64,000 nucleotides of DNA. Origin: Dyella_B acidisoli (GTDB taxonomy: Bacteria > Pseudomonadota > Gammaproteobacteria > Xanthomonadales > Rhodanobacteraceae). This document shows positions 27,201 to 34,647 of the stretch, piece by piece. A model generated the notes under the pieces. The model saw only the letters and a list, made by a program, of their open reading frames with translations. It did not search any database and was not told the DNA's origin. Numbering within the stretch: position 1 is the stretch's first letter; each line of letters starts with the position of its first letter. The stretch spans positions 186,001 through 250,000 of the forward strand of contig NZ_CP064031.1 in NCBI RefSeq assembly GCF_049532895.1, read 5' to 3'. Made by a program: the position numbers and the translations under genes.

Positions 27201-27259
27201 CGCGTGAGAGGCTGAGTTTCGATCAGTCCGATCTGGATGCGCTGCTAGCGCCAGGTTGA
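24227..27259 (+). CDS. SNF2-family DEAD/DEAH-box helicase-like ATPase
   Basis: The 1010-residue protein has a ~530-residue N-terminal region of unknown fold, then a Swi2/Snf2 ATPase: LRPYQREGLRWL (Q motif), ADDMGLGKTLQ (Walker A), VVPTSLIPNW, VFDEAQQVKNP (motif II), CLTGTPLENHLGELWS (III), and the helicase C-terminal part with SLKAGGVGLNLT and DRAHRIGQDKPV (V-VI). It matches bacterial HepA-like SNF2 proteins but has no SWIM Cys/His cluster that I can see. Such enzymes move along duplex DNA to remodel nucleoprotein complexes; the exact role here is unknown. AGGG lies 6 bases before the ATG. Confidence 0.87.
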   Translation: MRMHLPDENQQGDPSASNEEEREESLPSTWRKLLGKPSASPAHEHLVLGFFFEVMPEDGAPYARLDAAPVLLVPVEHGRFSRPAPLESKLLAHAVLTLHEQRLATSVLGLPQTLRKSRSYARLSGHVGNALLAEMLDTAPCFLGGLAGLRLSRGKSHQLNWHWQLEQDGSQRLLPALPHSQRLLRLEGLWYLDAERAELGHLEADPEETHWLDLPPLKHEYSRTLRRALPQSRLAHRIPLPQVFGELRRAELAPKPVLTLHALTRHARLAAGTPPLAYARLAFDYAGERLPGRGGEPLVRRIRNGQLVEIARKRAEELSTMEQLERAGLTLGVDTEGLPWDLADTLPEDAWLFPGKGHAGALEVNTPARWLALRPKLEAEGFLLEYAPSFPFEVLEGPVRWYGQAVEDADDHAFDLEIGIEIEGKRRNLLPAVAQALAEHQLNLSPAPNEPEDAVWYAPVDERRRVPVRLKELRGLLAPLAEYLEKPKKKLHLPRVQAGRLEEIVEALPVGGELQAPEQLRGFTARLRDAAERASDAIPEGLTVELRPYQREGLRWLNALAEAGVGGVLADDMGLGKTLQLITHLLALKERGSLEQPALIVVPTSLIPNWLAEIARFAPSLRALALHGPQRSGDFSQIGTQDIILTSYALLPRDVVTLRKQPFSLIVFDEAQQVKNPRTQARRAALTLRAPRCVCLTGTPLENHLGELWSQVDLAVPGLLGDEGAFRRHYRVPIEKQRDEDCQARLNRRLAPFILRRTKSQVASELPSKTEITRRVVLDGRQRELYESLRLSLADELREVIAQRGIAHSGIVVLDALLKLRQVCCDPRLVKLEAARGVRDSAKFELLMDMLPALLAEGRKVLLFSQFTEMLKLIANELERHRISYVMLTGETRDRAEPVQRFQEGDVPLFLLSLKAGGVGLNLTAADTVIHYDPWWNPAAEAQASDRAHRIGQDKPVFVFRLITAGTVEERIEELKARKAELAEAVLEGGGTRERLSFDQSDLDALLAPG

Positions 27260-27260
27260 T

Positions 27261-27334
27261 GTGGGTTGGGGTGCAAACCCCAACATCGTCCCCCTGATAG
27301 ACATGCCAACGTTGTGGTTCGCACCCCAATCTAC
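27261..27334. repeat. TAGGTTGGGGTG-family inverted repeat, copy 1
   Basis: GTGGGTTGGGGTGCAAACCC and following bases are imperfectly complementary to 27306-27334 (about three quarters matching). The left arm itself folds (GTTGGGGT with ACCCCAAC). It starts one base after the SNF2 stop and ends in the stop codon of the minus-strand remnant. Confidence 0.6.
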
Positions 27335-27588
27335 CTTTGCTCATCCACCGGCTTCGCCTGCACCCAATCCGGCTTGCCCACCACCACCGTGCCATGCACG
27401 CTGCTGAAATCAGCGTCGGCTTCGTCATGCAATTTATTGGCAATGGCGAATGCACTTTGTGGGAAGGGCGAAAACCCGCTCAGATACACGCTGCCACCTC
27501 CACGCGCAGCATCGTCGATGGGCTGAATGTTGTGGTTGAAACGACGAATCGCGCGCGGCGCGGCGATGCTGTCGCCGTACTTCGACGC
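27331..27588 (-). pseudogene. Remnant or short gene of unknown function
   Basis: An 85-codon open frame runs on the minus strand from a TAA at 27589-27591 to a TAG at 27331-27333 with no ATG. The translation looks protein-like: FNHNIQPIDDAARGGG, VYLSGFSPFPQSAFAIANKL, and VHGTVVVGKPDWVQ. It may be the 3' part of a decayed gene. Alternatively a 52-residue protein could start at the GTG at 27489, which has GGAGGT six bases upstream. It begins just past the HAD gene stop. I do not recognise the family. Confidence 0.4.
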
Positions 27589-27598
27589 TTAGCGGCTC

Positions 27599-28282
27599 TT
27601 AGTCGCGCGCGGCTACTTCATCGACATGCTTGAGAAGGTCAGCCGGATCGTCGTACACGCGGAACGCGCCGGAACGCTGCAGTTCGTCCTGGCCATAGCC
27701 GCCCGAAAGCAAGCCCACGCCCAACGCACGCGCACGCTGTGCGGCGAGCATGTCCCAGATGCTGTCGCCGATCACCAGCGAGCGATGGATGTCCACGCCC
27801 AGCCGCTCGGCAGCGGCGATGAATAAATCCGGATCGGGTTTGGCATGACGCACCATGTCGCGCGTCACCACCGGCACCTCATTCGGATCAACACCGAGGG
27901 CAGCGAGATTGTGCGCAGCGGTGCGCATGCGGCCGCTGGTGGCGATCGCCCACGGAATCTTTTCTTCGGTGAGGAATTCCAGCAACTCCCGCGCGCCAGG
28001 CAAGGGTCGCACCGAGCCCTGCGTGTGGTGGCGATTGAAGGCTTCCGCGTGCCGCTGCTGCAGACGCTCGATGCGCTCCGGCGTGATATCCAGGCCGGTT
28101 TCACGCAGCAGGATGTTGGTGAACAGGCCGCCGCTCATGCCGATCTTGCGATGGATGCTCCACACCGGCAGCACCACGCCTTCTTCGTCCAGCGCTTCCT
28201 TCCACGCCAGCACGTGTTGATAGACGCTGTCGATCAGCGTGCCGTCGAGGTCAAACAAAAAAGCGGTGTTGGAGCGAGGCAT
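27599..28282 (-). CDS. HAD-family phosphatase (phosphoglycolate/beta-phosphoglucomutase-like)
   Basis: This 227-residue protein begins with FLFDLDGTLIDS, the HAD nucleophile motif (D-x-D-x-T). It has a helical cap from ~residue 20 to 90, motif II IATSGR, motif III Lys in HAKPDPD and the acidic motif IV VIGDSIWDML. The layout fits the Gph/PGMB group that hydrolyses small phosphate esters such as 2-phosphoglycolate; substrate is unproven. The start at 28282 excludes a non-conserved extension. A zinc-ribbon gene ends 11 bases upstream. Confidence 0.85.
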   Translation of the reverse strand: MPRSNTAFLFDLDGTLIDSVYQHVLAWKEALDEEGVVLPVWSIHRKIGMSGGLFTNILLRETGLDITPERIERLQQRHAEAFNRHHTQGSVRPLPGARELLEFLTEEKIPWAIATSGRMRTAAHNLAALGVDPNEVPVVTRDMVRHAKPDPDLFIAAAERLGVDIHRSLVIGDSIWDMLAAQRARALGVGLLSGGYGQDELQRSGAFRVYDDPADLLKHVDEVAARD

Positions 28283-28292
28283 GGTGTGCGTG

Positions 28293-28655
28293 TCAACCGT
28301 AACGGGGAATGTGCTTGTCCGCGTCGAAACCACAAGACACGCACGGTGGAGGGTTATTGAGTTTGTTGAAAATGGCGGATAGCTCGCAATAGCGGCCGTT
28401 GCATTTTGGACATTTTGATCGCAACAGGGGCAGGAGCATGGCAAGCGCTGTCAGCACGCCGGTAGCCCGAATGACCCATGGAATCCAATCAGGCGCAGAG
28501 CCAGCTAACGGGCCATCAGAAAATTCCAAGCCAAGAAAGAGGCCGAGCATGAGCACGGGCAAACTCATTTGGGCCAGGCGCAATTTGGAACGCAGCGCTT
28601 CGACAGCCGCACGTAGCTGCCGATTATTCATTGGTTTTTCAAATACGTCGCTCAT
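28293..28655 (-). CDS. Small membrane protein with C-terminal zinc ribbon
   Basis: This 120-residue protein has two hydrophobic segments (about residues 27-45 and 57-77). A Cys-x-x-Cys ... Cys-x-x-Cys ribbon follows (CPKCNGRYC, then CVSCGFD) near the C-terminus. The start at 28655 is preceded by GGACTCC-like sequence and gives a compact N-terminus. No family is recognised. It lies between glk and the HAD gene on the same strand, 10 bases before the latter's start. Confidence 0.68.
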   Translation of the reverse strand: MSDVFEKPMNNRQLRAAVEALRSKLRLAQMSLPVLMLGLFLGLEFSDGPLAGSAPDWIPWVIRATGVLTALAMLLPLLRSKCPKCNGRYCELSAIFNKLNNPPPCVSCGFDADKHIPRYG

Positions 28656-28681
28656 GGAGTCCTTCCCAATATGAATCGCCT

Positions 28682-29701
28682 TCAGTCTGAATGTTGTCGC
28701 AGTGACCTTCCTGACTCCAGCACCGCCAACGCCGCAGCGCCGAGCAAGCCCGGTTCGGGATGCGTGATAGCGATGGTCGGCACGCGTTCCATCGTGTCGC
28801 GGAAGCGGCCCTTGGCTTCGAAGCGTTCGCGGAAGCCACCGTGTTGCAGCCACGGCATCAGAATCTTCAGCACGCCGCCGGTGAGATAGACGCCATCCCA
28901 GCCGCCGAGGCTCAGCACTAGGTCACCGGCCACGCTGCCGAAAATGCCGGCCAGCGTCTCCACCGTACGCACGCACAACGCGTCGCTGCTATCGGTGGCG
29001 CGCGCGGTGATGTCTTCAGGTGTGTATTCCTGCGCGGGTTGCCCGGCGATGTCGGCGAGCGCCAGATAGAGATTCACCAAGCCATTGCCGCAAATCATGC
29101 GCTCGTTCGACACGCGCCCGAAGCGGGCGTTGAGACGATGCAGTATTTCCACATCCTCGGCGGTGTGTGCGGCGAAACCGGAATGACCGCCTTCGGTTTC
29201 CAGCACGATCCAGTGGCCGTGGCGATACAGCAGACCGGCCACGCCAAGGCCGGTACCCGGACCCATCACGACGAAGGTCTGCGTGGACTTGTGATCGTGC
29301 TCTGGTGGCAACACATTGCCGACCGCTTGCAGTTGATCTCTGTGCAGCAACGGAATGGACATGCCCTGAGCGGCGAAATCGTTCACCAGGCGCACACGCT
29401 CAAAGCCCAGTTCCGCCTGCAGGCCATGCGCGGAAACCGCCCAGGGATTATTGGTGATCTGCACCGTTTCGCCGTTGGCGATGCGCCCGGCGGCGGCGAT
29501 GATCGCCTGCGTGGCGATGTGGCCCGTGTCGGCGAAGTACTGGCGGATGGTGTCGGCCAGCGTATCGAAATCCTTCACACGGTAGCGCCGCACGCTGTCC
29601 AGCAGCAGCGGATCGGCGGATGCAGCGTCGGCCAGGGCGAAACGGACGTTGGTACCGCCAAGGTCGGCAAGCAGGGTGGGGGAGGCGATGGAGCGATCCA
29701 T
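28682..29701 (-). CDS. glk: Glucokinase
   Basis: The 339-residue enzyme phosphorylates glucose with ATP. It has LLADLGGTNVRFAL (phosphate 1 motif) at residues ~10-23, NNPWAVS, the catalytic-Asp loop LVNDFAAQG, GPGTGLGVAGLL (phosphate 2) and ETEGGHSGFA. This is the Glk (not ROK) type found in Proteobacteria. The start at 29701 has an upstream in-frame extension that is not conserved. The following small genes read on from it in the same direction. Confidence 0.94.
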   Translation of the reverse strand: MDRSIASPTLLADLGGTNVRFALADAASADPLLLDSVRRYRVKDFDTLADTIRQYFADTGHIATQAIIAAAGRIANGETVQITNNPWAVSAHGLQAELGFERVRLVNDFAAQGMSIPLLHRDQLQAVGNVLPPEHDHKSTQTFVVMGPGTGLGVAGLLYRHGHWIVLETEGGHSGFAAHTAEDVEILHRLNARFGRVSNERMICGNGLVNLYLALADIAGQPAQEYTPEDITARATDSSDALCVRTVETLAGIFGSVAGDLVLSLGGWDGVYLTGGVLKILMPWLQHGGFRERFEAKGRFRDTMERVPTIAITHPEPGLLGAAALAVLESGRSLRQHSD

Positions 29702-29778
29702 GGGGAATCCGAGGTAACGAGCCTTACAAGACTGCCCGTTGTTGCCGTATTCGTCCAGCATCGAAGAGACATAAGGTT

Positions 29779-29803
29779 GCCCCTCTCCCAGTGGGAGAGG
29801 GGC
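29779..29803. repeat. Perfect 12-bp palindromic repeat (CCCTCTCCC family)
   Basis: GCCCCTCTCCCA (29779-29790) and its exact complement 29792-29803 are separated by one base. It lies just after the sedolisin stop on the minus strand and upstream of glk. The same CCCTCTCCC core occurs in the larger element at 48241. Confidence 0.65.
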
Positions 29804-29811
29804 TTTGGTTA

Positions 29812-31335
29812 TCAGCTTTTCTGTGCCGACAACGCATCCAGCAACGCTTGCCCGTTTGGACTGCCAAGCCCTGTGCAGGCATCCCAGCCTGGGCCTGCTT
29901 GATATGCGCCGTTATTGCCTTGCGTGATATCGCGAAACGCAGATACGCCGATCTGATAGATCGCCGCGTGTACATCGCCCACTGGCTTGGTCAGTTTCTG
30001 GTTGAAGCGTGCGATCAACGCTGCCCATAGCGGCGCCACCGCGCTGGTGCCGCCGATCACCTGCGCCTGGCCACCGACCAGGATCTGATAACCCGTTGCA
30101 GGATCGGCATTGCCGGCCACGTCGGGCACGCCGCGCCCGGTGCTGCCGCTTGCCGTGGTGGGCACATTGGCGGTCTGCTGCCAGGTCGGCAGCGGGTATT
30201 CGATGCTCACGCCGCCGCCAGTGGCGCCTTCGTTGCTGGCGGTGTCGTTCCACACCACCTCGCTCTGAATCGTCTGGCCATTGGCGACCAGCGTGGTGCC
30301 GCCGCAGGCCAGCGAATATGGGCTGGAAGCTGGAAAATCGACGTGCACTTTTCCGTCGCTCACGCCGTCGCTGGAGCCGTTATCGCCGGCCGCGGAAACG
30401 ACGGTCACGCCGAGCGCCGCCGCATCCTGCAAGGCGGTTTCCATGGCGGTGCGCGATTGGCTGCTCCAATTGTCCTCGGGGCCACCCCAGCTGATCGACA
30501 TCACCGATGGCTTATAAGTGGTGTCGTGCGCAGCCTGCGAAATCGCTTCGTAAAAACCCTGGTCAGTGTTTGGCGAGAAATACACCGCGATGGTGGCGCC
30601 AGGTGCCAGTGCGCCGGCTACTTCGATATCCAGCCCCACTTCGATATCAGCATCGCCGCCGCCTGGCTGGTTTTGCCCGCCCGCGACGGAAACGGCCACC
30701 ACCTTCGGCGGGTTGCTGATACCAAGGCTGGAAAAATATTGGCTGAGATCGCTGCTGGTATAGCCGCCGCCCAGCTCAATGATGGCGATGGTTTGCCCGG
30801 TGCCGTCAGTGCCGGCGGGAAAGTTGTAGAGCTGTCCTAACTGAGGCGGTGTGTACGAGGAGCTCGTTTGTGCCAACGGCTTGCGGAAATGCGGCTGAGC
30901 CACCGGCCGTTGATCCAGGCCCAGCACGGCGATCGCCTCTGGCGGCAGCGTAGGTGCGTGACCGCAGCCGACGAACTGGCAATGGTCCATCTGGTATTTC
31001 CCCAGCGTCACGCCGAATGCCTGTTCCAACGCAGCAGGTGCGCCACGCAGATGCAACACACGGCGCTGCAGGTCGCAGCCGGTTTCAGTGAGTCCATGCT
31101 GGCGCGCAAAACCGCGCAGGTTTTCCACATCGGTCGGATTGGCGCCGTGCTGATTGCCGAATTCGGCACGCGTCAGACGCGGTGCATGCGGCCATTGCGC
31201 AGGCGTTGGCGCCGCATCCGAACGGCGGCGCAATACAACGGTCACATCGATCGGCTCGGTGCCATCGTGCGGGCCCAGATACTTCATGCTTTCGGGCGTG
31301 GTCCAGTGCGATGGGCGCTTGGCCTGCTGAATCAT
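29812..31335 (-). CDS. S53 family sedolisin (pro-kumamolisin-like) serine-carboxyl peptidase
   Basis: The 507-residue protein has an N-terminal pro-kumamolisin activation domain (to about residue 160) and a subtilisin-fold catalytic domain. Active-site residues are visible: E232 and D236 (DIEVGLD), oxyanion D318 (SAAGDNG) and S431 in GGTSAVAP. The C-terminal Ca site (DITQGNNGAYQAGPGWD) is also present. Such enzymes digest protein at acid pH after self-removal of the prodomain. No Sec signal peptide is seen from the chosen start, which has an AGGAG box, so export is unexplained. It is divergent from hemB. Confidence 0.9.
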   Translation of the reverse strand: MIQQAKRPSHWTTPESMKYLGPHDGTEPIDVTVVLRRRSDAAPTPAQWPHAPRLTRAEFGNQHGANPTDVENLRGFARQHGLTETGCDLQRRVLHLRGAPAALEQAFGVTLGKYQMDHCQFVGCGHAPTLPPEAIAVLGLDQRPVAQPHFRKPLAQTSSSYTPPQLGQLYNFPAGTDGTGQTIAIIELGGGYTSSDLSQYFSSLGISNPPKVVAVSVAGGQNQPGGGDADIEVGLDIEVAGALAPGATIAVYFSPNTDQGFYEAISQAAHDTTYKPSVMSISWGGPEDNWSSQSRTAMETALQDAAALGVTVVSAAGDNGSSDGVSDGKVHVDFPASSPYSLACGGTTLVANGQTIQSEVVWNDTASNEGATGGGVSIEYPLPTWQQTANVPTTASGSTGRGVPDVAGNADPATGYQILVGGQAQVIGGTSAVAPLWAALIARFNQKLTKPVGDVHAAIYQIGVSAFRDITQGNNGAYQAGPGWDACTGLGSPNGQALLDALSAQKS

Positions 31336-31547
31336 GACGCAGCTCCTTGAATGTGAGGGGACAGCGCCACCAAAGATGGCACACGGAATGTGTCGAACTC
31401 GCGTATGTGCGAATCGACGTTTAACTAAGGTGCGTATTCTTGAATCAACGCATCTCACGTATTGAGTCTTGAACGCGGCGTTCTGTCCAAGCGCCGGCGC
31501 GTCTGCGGCGTTAGACTATGCGACGGTTTCGCAAGAGATTTTTCTCC

Positions 31548-32537
31548 ATGAACTTCCCCTCCGTTCGCATGCGCCGCATGCGTCGCGATGCTTTCTCCCG
31601 CTCGCTGATGCGCGAGCACACCCTGTTGCCCACTGATCTGATCATGGTGGCCTTCGTGATCGAAGGGGAAGGCAAGCGTGAGGCGGTGCCGTCGATGCCG
31701 GGCGTGGAGCGCCTGTCGATCGATGGGTTGCTGGATTTGGCAGGCGAATGCGTGCGCCTCGGTATTCCGGCGCTGGCGCTGTTTCCGTCGCCGGATGCTT
31801 CGGCGAAAAGCGAAGACGCGGCCGAAGCATGGAATCCGCAGGGCTTGATGCAGCGTGCCACGCGCGCGTTGAAGGCGAAATATCCGGAGCTTGGTTTGAT
31901 CGGCGACGTGGCGCTCGATCCGTACACCACGCACGGCCAGGATGGCCTGATCGACGAGCATGGCTACGTGATGAACGAACCCACCGTGGAAGCGCTGATC
32001 AAGATGTCGCTGGCGCAGGCCGAGGCGGGCATGGATTTCGTCGCGCCTTCCGACATGATGGACGGCCGTATTGGCGCGATTCGTGATGCGCTGGAAAAGG
32101 CCGGCCACATTCATACGCGCATTCTTGCGTATTCGGCCAAGTATGCTTCGTCGTTCTACGGTCCGTTCCGCGATGCGGTCGGTTCTGCCGCGAATCTCGG
32201 CAAGGGCAATAAGCACACGTATCAGATGGACATCGCCAACAGCGATGAAGCGCTGCGTGAGGTGGAACTGGATATCGCCGAAGGCGCCGATGCCGTCATG
32301 GTCAAGCCAGGCTTGCCGTATCTCGACGTGTTGCGTCGTGTGAAAGACGCTTTCGGCGTGCCGACGTTCGTGTATCAGGTAAGCGGCGAATACGCGATGT
32401 TGAAAGCCGCCGCGCAGAACGGCTGGTTGAACGAGCGCGCGGTGGTGCTCGAAACGTTAACGGCGTTCAAGCGTGCGGGGGCGGATGCGATTCTTACGTA
32501 TTACGCGATTGATGCGGCGCGCTGGTTGCGCGAATAG
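31548..32537 (+). CDS. hemB: Delta-aminolevulinic acid dehydratase (porphobilinogen synthase)
   Basis: HemB condenses two 5-aminolevulinate molecules into porphobilinogen for heme. The 329-residue form has the RMRRMRRDAFSRSLMREH start, VALDPYTTHGQDG, FVAPSDMMDGRIGAIR with the metal/substrate region, the Schiff-base Lys in SAKYASSFYGPFRDA and MVKPGLPYLDV. The TTHGQDG form lacks the Cys triad of zinc enzymes, indicating the Mg-dependent type. The ATG at 31548 is preferred over one 30 bases earlier. Confidence 0.95.
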   Translation: MNFPSVRMRRMRRDAFSRSLMREHTLLPTDLIMVAFVIEGEGKREAVPSMPGVERLSIDGLLDLAGECVRLGIPALALFPSPDASAKSEDAAEAWNPQGLMQRATRALKAKYPELGLIGDVALDPYTTHGQDGLIDEHGYVMNEPTVEALIKMSLAQAEAGMDFVAPSDMMDGRIGAIRDALEKAGHIHTRILAYSAKYASSFYGPFRDAVGSAANLGKGNKHTYQMDIANSDEALREVELDIAEGADAVMVKPGLPYLDVLRRVKDAFGVPTFVYQVSGEYAMLKAAAQNGWLNERAVVLETLTAFKRAGADAILTYYAIDAARWLRE

Positions 32538-32570
32538 CTTTGTTTTCTGACGTGCTTTGATTGAAGCATG

Positions 32571-32597
32571 CGTCATCCCGGCTTCGCCTGGATGACG
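32571..32597. terminator. Hairpin between hemB and tautomerase stops
   Basis: CGTCATCCCGGC pairs with GCCTGGATGACG (11/12) over a 3-base loop. It resembles a half-copy of the CGTCATTCCCGC repeat. It lies between convergent genes. Confidence 0.5.
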
Positions 32598-32620
32598 GTG
32601 AGGTAGCTTGGGAATTGCGA

Positions 32621-33001
32621 TCACACGTATTGAGCAATCCCGTTTCCAAACGACCAATTCTCCTTCGCTGTTTCCAGCAAATTGATAAACACGTCCTCCG
32701 GTCGTAAGCCTGGATCGGCCGTCAGCTTTTCTGCCACGCTGCGATAGAACGCCTGCTTCTGCTCCACCGTACGCGTGTTGTTGCAAGCAATCTGCACGAT
32801 CACCAGATCATCGCTGCGTGCGATACCGAGATAGTTGGGGTCGTAGTCGAATTCCTCCGCATCATGCTGACTGACCAGGATGAAGCGATCGTTTTCCGGC
32901 ACGTTGAAGCTTTCGCGCATGGCGTTGTAGATGCCGTTGCGAAGCGCGGCGATGTACGCAGGGGATTTGCCGCGGCGTAAAGCGATGCGAACGAGAGGCA
33001 T
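32621..33001 (-). CDS. Tautomerase-family protein
   Basis: The 126-residue protein starts M-P-L-V-R-I, with the catalytic Pro2 of the tautomerase superfamily, followed by YIAALRNGIYNAM and a second beta-alpha-beta unit near FYRSVAEKL. The length is that of a fused two-unit form. Substrate is unknown. It lies 20 bases downstream of the DUF4865 gene, and a divergent LysR gene probably controls both. Confidence 0.83.
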   Translation of the reverse strand: MPLVRIALRRGKSPAYIAALRNGIYNAMRESFNVPENDRFILVSQHDAEEFDYDPNYLGIARSDDLVIVQIACNNTRTVEQKQAFYRSVAEKLTADPGLRPEDVFINLLETAKENWSFGNGIAQYV

Positions 33002-33021
33002 GGGGGATTCTCCTCGGAGGA

Positions 33022-33591
33022 CTAGTGCTTTGCAGAAGGTTGAGAGATGTGCCCGACTTGGTAAATGTCCACGTTTTCGCCGGAAAGGCCAGCCATATCA
33101 CGCCATAACCGAAAGCGCATGGCTGTCCAGCTGGTCGGATCGAACGCGCTGATCGCGGCGATGGCGCCGCGATCGAGGTCGGCGCGAGCGTTTGCGTGCT
33201 CGGTGTCGCGTACCGTGCCTAGCGCGGTGTAGTCGGAAATCGATACGGTTTCGCAGCTTGCATGCGTGGCGATGGACAGGTCCGGCACCGCTTCCGTGTG
33301 CCACATCGACCATGTGCGTACGACGGGTCGGCCGAACGATGCAATCACGCCGGCAAAGCCCGCGCCGCCGAGAAAATCGTTCATCCCCTGCGTGTCATGC
33401 CAAAGGTAGAACGGTGCGTAGCGATTCTCGCGTCCGGTGGCATACGGCGCTTGGCGATCGGCGTAGAGATAGGCCTTGAACGCAAGCTGTGGCAAATCAT
33501 CGGTGAGATGGCCGCGGTCGGCGATGCGCTTGCGGATGATCGCCATGTCGTAATCAGCGGGAAGGGTGATGCGGTACTGCATGGTCAGCAT
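33022..33591 (-). CDS. DUF4865 family protein
   Basis: This ~189-residue protein reads MQYRITLPADYDMAIIRKRI and later RYAPFYLWHDTQGMNDFLGG and GRPVVRTWSMW, as in DUF4865, a family often next to LysR regulators and tautomerases. It may be an EthD/monooxygenase-like alpha-beta barrel, which is uncertain. The start at 33591 has GGAG nine bases upstream; ATG 33582 is an alternative. Confidence 0.75.
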   Translation of the reverse strand: MLTMQYRITLPADYDMAIIRKRIADRGHLTDDLPQLAFKAYLYADRQAPYATGRENRYAPFYLWHDTQGMNDFLGGAGFAGVIASFGRPVVRTWSMWHTEAVPDLSIATHASCETVSISDYTALGTVRDTEHANARADLDRGAIAAISAFDPTSWTAMRFRLWRDMAGLSGENVDIYQVGHISQPSAKH

Positions 33592-33654
33592 GGTGAATCG
33601 CTCCGCGGCGAGGCTTGACGGCATCAGCGTATCGGCTCAGCATGATTCTGAAAA

Positions 33655-33682
33655 TCGGGAAATTGTGAATTGATAATCCCGA
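33655..33682. promoter_or_regulatory. Inverted repeat, probable LysR operator
   Basis: TCGGGA (33655-33660) and TCCCGA (33677-33682) flank an AT-rich 16-base centre, ending 15 bases before the LysR start. The position between the divergent genes fits a LysR recognition site controlling both directions. Confidence 0.45.
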
Positions 33683-33697
33683 AAAACAGGATGATCT

Positions 33698-34570
33698 ATG
33701 AGCCGTATCCATTTCGATCTGGACGTCATGCGCAGCTTTGTCACCGGCATCGAGCTGGGCAGCTTTGCGAAGGCTGCCGGCCGGCTGGGTCGTTCCACCT
33801 CGGCAGTCAGCGCCCAGCTCAAGAAGTTGGAAGACCAGGCCGGCACGCCGCTACTGCGCAAGGCAGGGCGGGGCATGGCGCTGACCGAGGCGGGCGAAGT
33901 GATGCTTGGCTATGCGCGCAGGCTGCTGGAACTCAACGATGAAGCGGCTACCGCTGTGCATGGCGTGCAGCTGGAAGGGCGCGTGCGACTGGGCTTGCAG
34001 GAGGATTTCGGTGAAAGCCTGCTTCCCGAAGTGCTGGGGCGCTTCAAGCGTGCTCACCCCAAGCTGCGCGTGGAAGTACATATCGCGCGCAACACCGTGC
34101 TGATGCAGTCGCTGGAATCGGGCCGACTGGATCTCGCGCTCGCTTGGGAAACCGAGCCGCGCCCGCCATATGGCCAGCATGTCCAAATCTTGCCGATGTG
34201 TTGGGTTGGTACGGATACCGGACAGCTTCCCTACGAGCCTGGTGAACCGGTACCGCTGGTCATGTTGGATGCGCCATGCCTGATGCGCACAGCGGCTATC
34301 GATGCACTGGATCGAGCCGGTCTCGCGTGGCGCATTGCATTCACCAGTGCGAGCTTGGCGGGAACTTGGGCAGCCGTGAAAGCGGGGTTGGGCATCAGCG
34401 TGCGTACACCGCTTGGCCTACCGAATGATGTGCGCACTTTGGACGCGTCGGTGGCGAACCTGCCTGCGCTACCCAAGCTGGGTCTTGCGCTCTATCGCAG
34501 TGAGGCCGAACTAGCACCCGTGGTGGCGCGCTTGGCCGAGCTGGTTTTACAGCGCTTGCAGACCACCTAG
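33698..34570 (+). CDS. LysR family transcriptional regulator
   Basis: The 290-residue regulator has an N-terminal winged helix-turn-helix (FVTGIELGSFAKAAGRLGRS, then QLKKLEDQAGTPLLRK) and a C-terminal periplasmic-binding-like effector domain from ~residue 90. It is divergent from the DUF4865-tautomerase pair and probably regulates it. Its TAG stop lies inside a repeat element. Confidence 0.9.
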   Translation: MSRIHFDLDVMRSFVTGIELGSFAKAAGRLGRSTSAVSAQLKKLEDQAGTPLLRKAGRGMALTEAGEVMLGYARRLLELNDEAATAVHGVQLEGRVRLGLQEDFGESLLPEVLGRFKRAHPKLRVEVHIARNTVLMQSLESGRLDLALAWETEPRPPYGQHVQILPMCWVGTDTGQLPYEPGEPVPLVMLDAPCLMRTAAIDALDRAGLAWRIAFTSASLAGTWAAVKAGLGISVRTPLGLPNDVRTLDASVANLPALPKLGLALYRSEAELAPVVARLAELVLQRLQTT

Positions 34571-34641
34571 GTTGGGGTGCAAACCCCAACATTGCCATAT
34601 CTACACAGAGACAACGATGTTTGGGTTTGTACCTCAACCTG
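34568..34641. repeat. TAGGTTGGGGTG-family inverted repeat, copy 2
   Basis: TAGGTTGGGGTGCAAACCCC (34568 onward) is largely complementary to 34616-34641. The left arm folds on itself (GTTGGGGT/ACCCCAAC). The first three bases are the LysR stop codon. It lies between convergent genes. Confidence 0.65.
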
Positions 34642-34647
34642 CACGGC

